Part shown: in pieces, positions 49,710 to 61,700 of the stretch
Layout: every line of letters begins with the position of its first letter
Position numbering within the stretch: the first letter of the stretch is position 1
Source: Heterotrichella gracilis
Lineage: Eukaryota > Sar > Xanthophyceae > Tribonematales > Xanthonemataceae
DNA length: 64,000 nt
Direction of reading: 5' to 3'
Assembly (NCBI GenBank): GCA_032358255.1
Contig: JAULBX010014648.1
Coordinates: 31,165 to 95,164 of the forward strand
Notes under the pieces: generated by a model
What the model saw: only the letters and a program-made list of their open reading frames with translations
Databases searched by the model: none
What the model was told of the DNA's origin: nothing
Program-made: the position numbers and the translations under genes

Positions 49710-51783
49710 ATGGCTCCCTTCTCCTCCCTCTCCTCCCGCCCCCCATTCTCTACTGGCGGTGGTGCCACAGGCATCACCAAGACCAAGACAGGGCTGTGCA
49801 TGAAGCGCCGCGGCGACGTGAACCCCCTGCTGGCCAGCATCGGGTTGAAGAGCGCGCTGGTGAGTCGGTTGTCCGTGTTCGGCAGGAACGATGAGCCTTG
49901 CCATCCTCGCTGCAGCTGCCTGTATCCTTTCATTCCATCTGGTCAAAGCCTTGCAGCAATCACCGAAGAGGAAGAGAGCGGAGTTACTATTGTGTTTTTT
50001 CTATGTAGTATTTCTTGTTACTCAAACGGCCGTTGCCTCCAGGAGTCCATCTGCACCGTGTCAGTTCAAACCTCCAGTGGCATGCACAGATCGGGTTCGC
50101 GGGAGTTTAGCCAGGACCGGTTGCTAGCTAGCGCAGCGGCCACTAGCTTAGTTGCACGTCACAAGTCTCGGTCAAATTAGTCTTACGCAGTCTTTTTAAT
50201 CCCCTTTCTGGTGCAGCAAGCTGCCGTTGACCGTGCGCATTCGTTTGGAGTTGCAGAGGTTGACCTCACGATGGCAACCAGCAAGAGCCTGCACCGTTGA
50301 GGTTGCTACTACCTTGTCTAGTTGTGGCAGCTACCACGGATTGGTTTGCACTCGTAACTTAGAAATAGACGTCAGCAGTGCCTGGCCAATGCTCAAGGTC
50401 ATGTACACACATCCTGGCTAATCCTTGTGCAGGGTATTGTGCAGCAGCTCCTGCTTCAACAACTGGCTTGTTGCATCATATTGTGACTAACCAGCCCCTT
50501 ACAATGTTTATTTGCTTACAAGTTGTGTTGTGTGACCCCTGCCTTGTGTTGCGCAGGACGTGGACATGGCTGCTGCGAGGAGGCAGGCCAGTGGCTACAT
50601 CGCCATCCACGACCTGACCCCTCGCAACATGTGTGCAGCGAAAGCATCTTTGAGGCTGCTGGTGCTTTCAGAGGCAAGGGCGGCGGCCAAGTCAGAGCCA
50701 CCCTCCCTCGTCACACGAGTCACTCCCCTGGCCCCTCACCAGGTCAGGAGGATGGTGGACGTCCTTGCCCAGGAGACAGGCACTCCTGCTCCTGCACCCA
50801 TGGGTCCTCGCAAGAGGCGTCAGGCAGTGCCCCTGCCCTCCATCCCGGTACGTTCGCATTGATTGAAGTGGCATAACATTGCAACTGCTTGATTGCAACG
50901 ACTGTTGGCATTTGGCATCAGCCACGACAGACAGTGCCGGCATCACAACCACTGTTATGCTGCTCCTGTTGCACTGTTTTGGCACCGCACCCTTTGTCCC
51001 GCCATTCCTGACGCAGGAATGCACCTAGCAGTTAGCTCGTCTGGCTTATCTGGCTGCACATTTATGCACAATACCACTATTCCTTGCTGTTCCAGGAGGG
51101 CAGAGCGGTGTGTTACACCCTTGATGGGTGCAACGCAAGGAGGGGAGGGCTTCTGGCGCAGCGGCAGGGGGCCGACTCGGCGCGCAGGCCTTCACCTCCA
51201 GTGGGTGGGGTGCGCCCCTGGCGCTAGCTGGGTGGGCTAGCTCTGGCGGCAGCCACCTCATCCATGGTGAAAGAGTAAGTCTTGCACTGCTTTGCTCATA
51301 TCTGTGTGGAATATGTTGCTGCATCATCCCCACCCCCTCCCCTCTAATTTGTGTAGATGCTGCGCAGGGTTTGGTACTAACGTGTGTCTTGCAGGCCCAC
51401 TTTTCAGCAGAGGTACAGGGCGTTATGAGCATCAGGCTCGGTAGGTTGCCCTGCCTGGGGATGATCAAATCACTGGCTGCCTGCTGCTGTCGTTTTGCGC
51501 AACTCTGCTATCCTTGCCATCATGGCAATGGAATTTATAATTGATCACGTTGCGCACTGTTGTTTGTGCAGGGTTTTGTCTGCATGTCCCACCATGCGGT
51601 GTACACGTGTTGCTGCAGCTAGTAGTGGTTATTATTGTACATCAAGCATGTAAATGTAACTTGATTCCGTAGGTGAGTGCCGTCACCAAGTTTATGAAGA
51701 ACCCAGAGCCACAGCCACAGCCACAGCCACAGCCGCAGCCGCAGCCGCAGCCACAGCCACAGCCACAGCCACAGCCACAGTAA
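49710..51783 (+). CDS. Unknown basic protein with Pro-Gln repeat tail, about 228 aa
   Basis: I do not recognise a family. A phase-consistent model uses 49710-49859, 50557-50847, 51096-51209, an 18-base exon 51395-51412 and 51673-51783. The N-terminus (MAPFSSLSSRPPFSTGGGA, then KRRGDVNPLLASIGL) could be a transit peptide. The middle exon is rich in Arg/Ala with RRMVDVLAQETG and a PMGPRKRRQAVPL basic patch that may be a nuclear signal. The last exon gives VSAVTKFMKNPE followed by twelve Pro-Gln pairs. The third exon and the tiny fourth exon are the weakest parts, and other splicings are possible. Good internal donors and acceptors support a real gene. Confidence 0.5.
51709..51780. repeat. Twelve CCACAG/CCGCAG hexamers coding Pro-Gln
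   Basis: A 72-base hexamer array immediately before the TAA stop at 51781. In frame it encodes twelve Pro-Gln pairs; CCA/CCG alternation in the third base shows partial decay of the array. Confidence 0.85.
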
Positions 51784-53200
51784 GAATGCTTGATACCTGT
51801 ACCGACATCACCCCTACTGACATACTGACGTTTCCTCGTGTGCCCCCAACCCATTCTGACCCTGCGCCTGGCTGTTGTGGTGAGGGTACCTCCGCCTGGT
51901 GTCCCGCGTGCGGGCCCAGGTGGGGCAGGGGCATTGTGCCTCTGCTACAGCAGCTGTTCAGTGCAAACTGGGTGAGGGGTGAAGCCACACAGTCAGCGCA
52001 GGTGACGGGCCACGTGGCTTTCCCGAAAGGGGCCCCTGGTCTAAGCTGCCAGCCATGTGTGTTCACGCCACATCCAAAGCTTACTGATGAGGTCCCATGG
52101 CGGGGGCCGAAACCAACTTGAGTGCGCTTAAATATACAACCAGAAAAATGCTACATGGTAATGAATTACCGTAATTACGGCGTAAATAGCTGGGATCCCT
52201 CACAGACTACCAGGTGCACCCGGCCGTCCGACAATGATTGTCACACCAAATGACCCTGATAATATAAAAACATTATGCCGGCCTGGCCTGGCCCACATAT
52301 TGTAGTCTTTGTAAGACTATAGCTTGTCTTTGCCAGGTCAGGTGTGGGTGTGCCAGAAAGAAAGACCTTTGCGGGAAAGCACAAAGGCAGAGTGAGCCAT
52401 TATGGATTTCAAATGGGTAGCTGCTATCTAAATATGAATCATGCCCGGCCCCAATCTTTTGACACATTGAGCATTCCCGGTACAGTACGTAGGTACTTCA
52501 GCAAGTTGAAACGGACCACTGTCAATCAACTTCAAACTTCTTCTACCATACCATACGCCATGGTTGAACCCTTGCACCTTGAACCCTTGTGGTGAGATTA
52601 TCATGATCATGATAATCAGCAGATGATTGCCCTACTGCCAACTGCAATCATCGATGAAATCCAATCACTGATTGGCAACCCAACTTAGCGGTCAGTAACT
52701 GTATGGTAACCGTTACCGTACCGTACTTTCCCCTCTGCGTATTTCATCCAATCGTTAGCGTTCCTATAATAGTTGCATCCATTGCTACAGCCGGGAGTAA
52801 TTACAGTACTGCACGTGATGCGTGATCAACCGTGAATAATATTATTCTGGTCCAAAGCGTCTGAGAGATTCTGGTCCAACATTATTTGGTGCATCAACAG
52901 ACTGCCAACAGATGCCTTGTGTGGAGCAACCAGCCTGGAACAGATGCATTCCTTAAATTCACCATGACAAATGCAAACCAAACAGGCACACGACCTACAC
53001 AACTCTGCCTTCAAAATCAAATCCCATGGATGGCAAAACAGCACCACCCAGGGTTGGCTCCACCTCCCGCAAGATGGTCAAACATACCCATATACGCACA
53101 CCCCAGGCGCCTTACATGGCTACTTCATGCGTGTCGCTCATGTGAACGGGTCGCCTCCTTTCCCCCCCTCTCCTCCCTCCCCTTCCCACTCCCCTGCCCG
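51784..53200. other. Intergenic region between convergent Pro-Gln-tail and SERGT1-like genes
   Basis: Contains both 3' ends. It is AT-richer than its surroundings and holds several short palindromes (CCGTAATTACGG near 52170, and the 22-base one at 52596). No coding segment was recognised. Confidence 0.45.
52596..52617. repeat. Perfect 22-base palindrome
   Basis: GATTATCATGA followed by its exact reverse complement, with a TGATCA centre and no spacer. It could extrude as a hairpin or bind a dimeric factor; it lies in an intergenic region far from either start codon. Confidence 0.85.
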
Positions 53201-56200
53201 CTACACCGCCTGTTTCATGTGTGTGATCGGCCGCAGGGTGATAGGTGCAGAGGAAGGCCCCATGCCCCCTTGCCGCCTGCCCCTTCCCCCCGTGCGCGGC
53301 AGCAGCATTAGGAACAGCACCACGATGCTCACCCACATCACAAGGCCTGCACAAGGGGGGCCCACAAGCGTCAGCTGAAAACAGGATTGCCGAACACACT
53401 CATTGCTAGGAACATTTCTGAGCTCTACCCTATCCGCTGTGTGTGATCGTGCATAATCACCCCCCTGTACCCTGCACGCACCACAGGCCAGCCACTATAC
53501 CATAATACCATAAAGATGCAATACCCTGCCCCCTCCACCCCCTACAACCCTCCGGTCCCCTCCCCCCTCACCTATGAACCCCAGGTTGTGCCAGAACACT
53601 GGTGTGGGGTGGTCGCTGGGCCCCCTCCCGTGCTGTATGGTGACGTGCTCCTCGTGCACCACACCGTGCTGGTCCGCATGCAGCACGCGCTCCACGTCGC
53701 CGCCCACGGTAGCGCTGATGGTTGTGTTGAGCGTGGGTGCGTATGTCTTCTTGTATGCGTGCCCCTGCATGGCCATCTGGATGCAGTCCCGCACCTGCAA
53801 CGGGACGGGTGAGGGTGGGCCATTGTGCGTGAAGAGGCGAACGAGTCATGCCATATCGAGACGCCCTTTATAACCGTTCATAGAAATACGGTTTAGGGTT
53901 TGCAAAGAAATCAGCTATGAAAAGCTATGATTTTGACATGATAATTTGGATAATTTTGTTTTGGTATTTACATATAAAATCTTGTAATCTTGTAATATAA
54001 TAAACTAAAATATTTCTTAAAAGAAGGTTAAAGTAATGACTTTAGAAGCCAAATATTCAGACATTCTGCTATACTGCCAATGTGGGTCACCACGATGTGT
54101 GCCCCCCTTTCATTGCACTGCATTTGATCAGGACATGCACACCCGCCACAACAGGGGTCAGCACCCCTGCCCACCTGTCACGTGACACCTGAGCCACCCC
54201 CCTCCACAACCCCACCTCCACCCCCACGCACCTCCTGTGGCTTGAGCAGCACGTTGGTGGTGCACGCCTTCTTCAGACGCCGCGTGCGCCCGTCAGCCAG
54301 GCTGTGCAGCCCCCCCGCTATGCGGTCCCGCAGCGCCCACAGCCTCCCGCTGGGTCGAAACACCCCCTCGGCTTGCTCGTGGCTCTTGAGGCTGGGTGCG
54401 CCCCCGTTGTCCTCGCCCCCTTTCCCCCCCTTGGCGGCGGTGGTGGGGGGGGCGGTGGTGGTGAGGTCGGGGATCTTGATGAGCGACCGAACCTTGAGCG
54501 CGTCGGATCCAGGCTGGGGCAAGGGGAGTGGGGAGTAAGCGATGGGGTAGTGTCATGCAGCATGGTAAGGTGTATCTTATAAGGGACCGACGTATGCAAA
54601 GGGCGGCTGTGCACCTTGAGAGTGGTTGGCGCATGCAATGAATTTGTGAGCAAATGTGATGAAGTACCGTATGCACTATAGCCAGGGTTCTGTGCAAGAA
54701 TGATATTTCTTGCTGGGCAATGCACGCCCACTTGTGTGTGCCCGCCTGTTCCCATGCGCCACCACTCACGCAGCGTGGTACACCCAGTGCTGCACGCAGC
54801 ACCGGAGCGTCACCCATCCAGCCCCCATCCTACCTTGTCTCCTTTCCCCCCCTGGGCATCCACGCTGTCCCTCCCCCTCCCCTGCTCATGCGTCCCCTGT
54901 ATCTTCCCCCCCTTGCCGCTCTTGAACAGCTCAGCGGCATCAGCGCTGCGCGAGTGGCCCAGGCGCTTGGTGCACACGCCGCACGAGGGGCGGCAGTGCG
55001 CGCGCATGTACCCCACGTTCTTCTCGCACTCACCGGCCTTGGCCCACTGGGGGCACCGTTTCTGCAACAGTAGGGGAGATATCGGTGACCACTGGTGTGG
55101 AAGAGGGTATTGAAAGGGTTGATGCACGGCCGTTTTGAGGAGGCGTGTTCGTGCCAGCCATATGCGACACGTGCATGCACACTCTAACAATTAAGCCCCT
55201 AATCACCTTTATTTCTTGGTACTGCTATAAATATTTCTTTCATAGAAAACCATGTACATTATGGGTATGAGAAATATATGAAACATGTATAAAACAAAGT
55301 GTAAAACCGTTTTGAAATATTACCTAAAAGCAATTCCATGTTGGTAATGGACATAACGTGCACTTTTAAATACCCCCTGGCCCCTCCCGCTTCCTTTGCA
55401 CTCACATCCATATCGTGGCAGGTGTCAATGTCCTGCTCAGCCAGCCCCGCCAGCGCATCATCCAGTGCGCGGCTGATGTCATGGGCGCGGGCACACTCGC
55501 GCTGCAGCTCGGGTGATGCTGTGCAGTGCCCTTCGTGGTACAGGCACAGCGCCTCGTTGAGGGTGGCGGGCACCTCAATGGACAGGAGGTCGCGCATAAG
55601 CTCCTGGCCCTGCGGGAGGAGGGGTTTAGGGTTTAGGGTTCAGGGTAGCAGGTTGCGCATCAGCTCCTGGCCCTGCAGGAGGAGGGTTTAGGGTTTAGGG
55701 TTTAGGGCGCAGGTCACGCGTATGCTCCTGGCCCTGCGGGAGGAAGGGAGGGGGGAGGGGCAAGGGATTTGATACAGGGATCAACTGAACTCTTCCGCCG
55801 GTATGACTTCGTGGGTGCGGGGGAATGGGGTGGGGACGCATGTGTGTGGGGGTTGATGCGCTTTCACGTCTGCCCCTGGTCCAAGATATACCACAGTGGA
55901 TCAATGCCCACACCCTCAAGGTACCAGCACCGCTGCCGCATGACCGCCCCCACCTTCACTGCGCCCTGACACCCAACCTGGTGTCCTACCACCCACCTCG
56001 GTCTTGAAGGAGCTTGGGTGCGGCGGGTGCTTGAACAGCCCGCCATCTGATCTGGAGGTGTTGAGGTCCCAGGGGGGGCACTGCGTGGGGTCAAACTGGA
56101 AGAACCAGTGCTTGTCAAACTCGTACTCCGACCCGCCTTCCACTTTGAAATGCAGGCCATAGTGCAGCACCTTGGGCATCTCTGTGACACACACAAACGC

Positions 56201-57904
56201 ACACACAGGTCAGCACCAGGAGCCGGGTGGTGGATGGGTGCAGGGTGTGCGGGTGCTTGGTGCATGGGCCATTGGGTGTGTAGTAGAGGTTGATGGAAGC
56301 GTGCATGGGTGCATGGTGAAAGGGTGATGGCAAAATGGGCTTGCAGCGGAGGGTTGATGGGTAATTGGTGAAGTGGTTATGGTGTGGATGAATGTGTGGC
56401 GCAGGGTCAATGGCATCCATGGGCCCACACCACGGTGCTCTGGAACAAGTTGATGGATCATTGCGATTCAGAGTAAGAATTATAAGTATAACATTGCTGG
56501 ATCATTGAGAACAGGCCATGCACCGGCGCTCGCATCCCAGGGTTTGCATCTGGCTGAGCACAGCTGCATGATTCCCACACCCCTCACCCACACAGGCGTG
56601 TACCAGGCATGGCACTGCGGCCCCACCTCTGCACCCATTGCCACCGATGCGCAACCCTAAGCAAACCCTACCTACTGGCAGATACCCCGGGTACAGCATG
56701 GCGCCAGGTGGCGTGTCGTGCCAGATGCCTGCCTTGGCTGCCCCGAAAGCGTATCCATACATCTCTGATATCCATGGCTTGTCTCCCGGGTGGGTGGCGT
56801 ACACGTCACCGGACAGGTGCCAGGCCTGAGATGGAGGGGGAGAGGGTTGAGGTTCAAGAGGTGCAACTGGCTGGAACGCGTGGGGGAGGGGAGACGTGTG
56901 TGTGTGCTTATGGCATGCTGATAGGAGGGTGCGCATGCGGGTGGCAGGAATCATGCACCCGCTGCCCTGAGACCCTGGGCTAACGTCAAGGTGCATGCAG
57001 ATGGACATGTGGATGCTGTACCTGTGTGCCTCAAGGTGGGTGCAGAACAGGTGTGTGGTGCAGACCAAGGGTTTTGACTCGTTTGACTAGCTGCTAGATG
57101 CAAACTTCTGCAGAGCAGCTAGTGTGGGATGTTGATACTCTTGCACACAACCAAATTGTGACCAAGGTAGTACCCATGTGAATAGGCGGTACTCATGCGT
57201 GCAGTGCAGCGCTGCGTGTGTTTGCCCTACTGCTGAGCCCTGCCGGTACGCACCTCTGGGTCAAAGCGCACGTCCTCGGTGTACTTGAGCCACAGGGGGG
57301 CAAGCACCTCCAGATCCGTGCGCAGCATCATGGTGAACCCCCCCACCATGTCCGCTTTCCTCCCAAAGGGCCCCGCCCGCGAGTCGTTGCGCTTGGCGAT
57401 CTCGGGTATGTGGATGTCAGCTAGCTCGTTTGACACCCCCTTCATGTACCCGAAGAAGGCTGAGATGGCCTTGCCGCGCTCCAGACCCAGTTCCTCTGGA
57501 ATGAAAGGCTCCCGCATGATCATGTCAGCATCCACCACCAGGATGACGTCCTCTGTGGGCTTGACGTCTTGCAGCCAGTGCATCACAGCGCCAGGCTTGT
57601 TGTAGGCTGAGTACACGTCGCCTGACCGAGGGTGGACGGTGTATGAAGGGGCGATGTATGTGGGCATGAGGTCTGTGTGGGGGTACTTTTTCCTCTGCTC
57701 CTCTGTGCAACTCATGAGGCGGGTGAAGGGACCTGGTTGGCCAGACTTTTTGTGGCTGTAGTACATGCCGATGGACTGCCAGCTGAAGTAGATGGTGCAC
57801 TCTGTGGTGATTACTGTGTGCACTGTGAGCTTTGCTGCAGCTGAGCAGACCAGCAGCAGCAAAACTGCTGCCCAAGGTAACGTTGGAGTCATACTGTGCT
57901 GCAT
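53201..57904 (-). CDS. SERGT1/SGT1-like peptidyl-serine alpha-galactosyltransferase, 690 aa
   Basis: Family role (GT96): attaches galactose to serine of hydroxyproline-rich glycoproteins such as extensins, in the ER/Golgi. Eight exons (57904-57254, 56825-56672, 56181-55997, 55609-55406, 55061-54834, 54513-54232, 53794-53572, 53346-53201) join in phase. A signal peptide (WAAVLLLLVCSAAA) precedes the family hallmark HTVITTECTIYFSWQ. Later come PGPFTRLMSC, a DxD-type VVDADMIMREPF, FGYMKGV, a GKADMVGGF-like stretch (here RKADMVGGF), SGDVYATHPGDKPWISEMYGYAFGA (split across fewer residues here), and PKVLHYGLHF. An ShKT-like six-Cys motif (CPQWAKAGECEKN, then CRPSCGVC) follows at 54960-55060. A single membrane helix (MWVSIVVLFLMLL) lies near the C-terminus, giving type I topology as in Chlamydomonas SGT1. 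Exon 4's start is embedded in a triplicated segment with telomere-like repeats. Confidence 0.88.
55587..55745. repeat. Three tandem copies of an exon boundary separated by TTTAGGG tracts
   Basis: The segment AGGTCGCGCATAAGCTCCTG with CCCTGCGGGAGGA after it appears three times, about 62 bases apart (anchors at 55601, 55664 and 55725). Copy 1 contains the real start of SERGT1-like exon 4; copies 2 and 3 lie in the upstream intron. Between copies are TTTAGGG runs (55621-55646 and 55682-55708), the plant-type telomere unit. Copies 2 and 3 keep potential acceptor AGs. Confidence 0.85.
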
Positions 57905-58782
57905 CGTGAAGCCCGCTACCCACCACGGGAAGGAGACTGTTTCTAAATCAGCCAGGAAGCGTCATCAGCTGTATTGCAAGTTTAACAGGAGCCTGTTTGA
58001 ACCCTGCTACCTCGCAGTCTGGCGCTAGTGGCTGCCATCAGCTTCGTGGCTGGTCTCGGTTGGGTACCGTGGATCCAGATGGAGGTACACATGCACCAGA
58101 GTAACGAAACAGAGAGGATTCAGATCTGGGCGCAGGCCCTTACAATAGAAAGTAACAAGTATCGTTCAAACTGGCAGCATCGTGCGGTGTTGTGTACCCC
58201 GCACGTGCGTCGTGGACGGATTGCTCTCTTGCATGCGTTCAGTGCACGACGGAAACCACCTTGACATGAAGTACTGCGTCAGTAGGCAAAGGTTGACATC
58301 TATTGCGCTACTAAACCCCTTACTTGAACAGCAGGTTCCAGCTTATTGCAACTGGAGTCTGTCGCGAACCTGCCGGTGCGCAAATGCATGCATATGCGGT
58401 TCACCCCCGTTTTTCAGGAACTTGCATCGTATGCATGCATCCTGCAAAAAACGTTATAAACCCCAGTTGCTCCATAACAAACTATCACATACACCCAGAG
58501 TATGGTTCAGTGTCTCACCCTTTTGCGCAGGTACTGTTGCGAGTCTGTTTCACGGTTGTTTGTGACGTGCATGCACTATTGCTGCCACAAAACAACCCAG
58601 CGTTGAACTGGTTCGTTTGTATTTACGTCCACGAGTGAAGGGACTAGAGGCTTCCGACCTTGCACACCACAAAGCGTACAACCCAAACTGTTGCTCAATC
58701 TGTGTCCTGTCTGGCATCGCATCCAGTTACTCATCCAGTACTCATTCTACATGCCGATCCCGGCTGCGCCCGGACCACAATA
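57905..58782. other. Region between the divergent SERGT1-like and ADCK1-like genes
   Basis: Shared promoter region. Two TGCATGCA octamers lie near 58383 and 58431, between the genes. No coding segment or clear TATA box was recognised. Confidence 0.45.
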
Positions 58783-61700
58783 ATGAGAGGAGCACGGCTG
58801 GGAGCAGCCATATCACGACTAAGAAACCATTGGGCTCACAGTTCCTGCACAGCCCAAGCGGCAACGGCCTCCACGGTAGCTGCATCGCAGGCAGCCCAAC
58901 AGGGATCGAGATGGCTGCTGCGTGGCCTGTTATTAACCCCACCCATAGGCATCGGCGGATCGATATGGGCTTCAGAGGACCCACAGAAAGCAGCGAGGGT
59001 GGCTTTTCACCTTCCCATCCGGCTGGCCAGAGATGTCGCTGCAGCCACCTCAATCATCTATGGTATGGCCTCACTAGCAGTTGCTTTACCACACAGTCGC
59101 TCTAATTTGCTTGCGCCGATACCCACAAGGTACAGTCAACACTGCACTGACCCGCACACTCTCAGCGGCCCGGGGCCATCTGCTCAAAACATTACATTTT
59201 TAGGTCGCCATGGTTTCGACATGGCTCGCATGTTACCTTGGAGAGCACGCAATGCCATCCCTCTAATGGCCCAGGAACTTGCCGGGTTTTTATGGATCCT
59301 GGACCATGCATGAACAGGTGACATGCCCCCTGTCGGATGCAGACTATGAGACCTCCCTTAAGGGTCTGGAGGGCGATGCACTGGATGCAGCCCGCAAGGC
59401 GTGCCACCAGCGCTCCGCGGATCGCCTGCTGCGCCTGTGCTTTGCAAACGGGGGGGTGTACATCAAATTGGCACAGCACGTGGGACAGCTGGTGAGCGCT
59501 TCAACTTATGTCCTGCATTACAAGCAGCATTTGGGCTTCAGGGGACTAGCAGAATCCGCGATCGGGGGAAGTGAATGAAGATTTATGCAGACTGCATGGG
59601 TTGGCAATTCATGGCGCTGTGCATGGCTTGCTGCAATGCATATATGGCGTTGGCCTTCCCCGCCCCCAACTAACCCTGGACCCCATGGCTTCTTAAAGCC
59701 CTGCCCCTCCTAAATCTAACCCCCCTTTGCCATCCACCACCTAAGTAACTACCTAGAAAAGTAAAAACTTTGTTGCATTACTAACCAACTAATTGACCAC
59801 AGGACCACGTCCTCCCTGAGGAGTACGTGACCACCATGCGCACGCACTCGCTAGACCGCTGCCCCGTGTCAACCTACGACCAGGTGCGCGGGGTGGTGCA
59901 GCAGGACCTGGGCCAGCCGCCTGAGGTGCTGTTTGCAAGCTTTGAGAAACAGCCAATCGCAAGCGCGTCGCTCGCACAGGTGAGGGGTGGGGGGGTTGCA
60001 GTGGGGGTGGGAATGTGGGGATGGCAGGGAAGACGAGGCAAGGGATTGGGAGGGATACGGTGGGGGACACAGGGGCAATGTGATGGGTACAGGGGACAGG
60101 ATGATACAGGGGCGAGGAGGCCATGGGATTTTACCATGGGGTGTACAGGCAATCTTGTGAGATTTTTAATACGTTAAATGGATTGTGGGTGGCCAGTTAT
60201 AGTGCATCGTCCGCCCCCTCTTGTGCGCAACATGTGAAGTCTGAATAAATAATTTTATGTCCCCCTTCCCACCCACCCCTTGCCCCAGGTGCACGTTGCG
60301 GTGGGCCACGATGGGCGCCAGCTGGCAGTGAAGGTGCAGCATGCGGGCCTGCGGGAGCTGTCAGATGCCGACATCGCCACTGTGGAGATGATGGTGAAGG
60401 GTGTGCGCTGGGCCTTCCCCGACTTCAACTACACCTGGCTCATTGATGAGGTCAAGGAGAATCTGCCAAATGTAAGTAAAAGGGATCAGGATCGAGGTCA
60501 CATATATTATTTAATTAGTTTTCCAAATGTTACAGATTTAATAAGGAATAAAAAATCAAAATGTACCTTAATTGTGAGTCACAATAATTTCCAGTATTTT
60601 CTCTACCTTTTTATCAGTTAAATGCAATGAAGGCATTGGGGAGTTATTACGATGCAGGTTGGTGTACACCGTCACTGCTGTAGAGCATGCATTGTGGTCC
60701 AACGCCCCACCGCGCATCTCCACGGCGCATCCCCGCCACATTTCCACTGCCTTGGCGTTACCAAGACCACATGCCGCTTCCTGCCTTGACAGGCATCTGT
60801 GCACTACACTGGGGCAATCCCAATCTCCAATATTTCTGAGCCTTCCCAAGATCAATTTCCTGAGACTGCCATGGGGCCCACCTGCACCGCCAACCTGGCT
60901 TTGCCCCCTTTGCGTTAGTGTGTGGCTGGGTTGCCCTTTACCATCTATAACGATACCCCAATCCTTCACATGTGCGCCTATCCCAGGAGCTAGTTACCCT
61001 GCTGCCACCCACTGCGACGCCCCGCTAATTCCCACATTCCACCCCTCTCAGGAGCTCAATTTTCTCTCTGAAGCCGCCAACGGCCGCCGCTGCGCCGCCA
61101 ACCTTGCTTCGCCCCGCTCCCGCGTGGTTGGGCGGGTGGTGGTGCCCCAGACCCTGCCCCACCTCACCTCCCCGCGTGTGCTGACCATGGAGTTCATGCA
61201 AGGGGTGAAGGTCACGGACAGGGAGGCGCTGCACAGGCTGGGCATACGGCCACAGGCGGTGGCACAGCTCGTGAGCGAGACGTTCAATGTAAGTGGGGAA
61301 AGTGCAGGGCTTGATCCGTCACTTCATTATTTTTGGGTGAGTTTTCTACGTCATGCCATGATTCCATGTGGTTTATTATGTGATGACATCTTGATGAAAG
61401 CCCGCTGCATGTTGGTGTGGACTCAGGCATCTTTTGTGGCGAGAGGTTGAAATTTGCATACATAACAGAGCTGAAGTCTGACAGAATATTAAAAACTAAA
61501 ACAACTTCTGTCACCGCGCCTATCGCCCTGCCCTCCTGCATGACCCAATGCCTCCCCTCGCGCGCAGGAGATGATATTCATCCACGGGGACGTGCACTGC
61601 GACCCGCACGCCGCCAACATGTTGGTGCGCCCACTGGCAGGTGGCGCGTTCCAGCTGGTGCTGCTAGACCACGGGCTGTACCGGCGCATAGACGATGAGT

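Noticed and set aside
55619-55708. Telomere repeats as a chromosome end or assembly end
   Set aside because: They are short, interrupted and inside a gene with coding exons on both sides.
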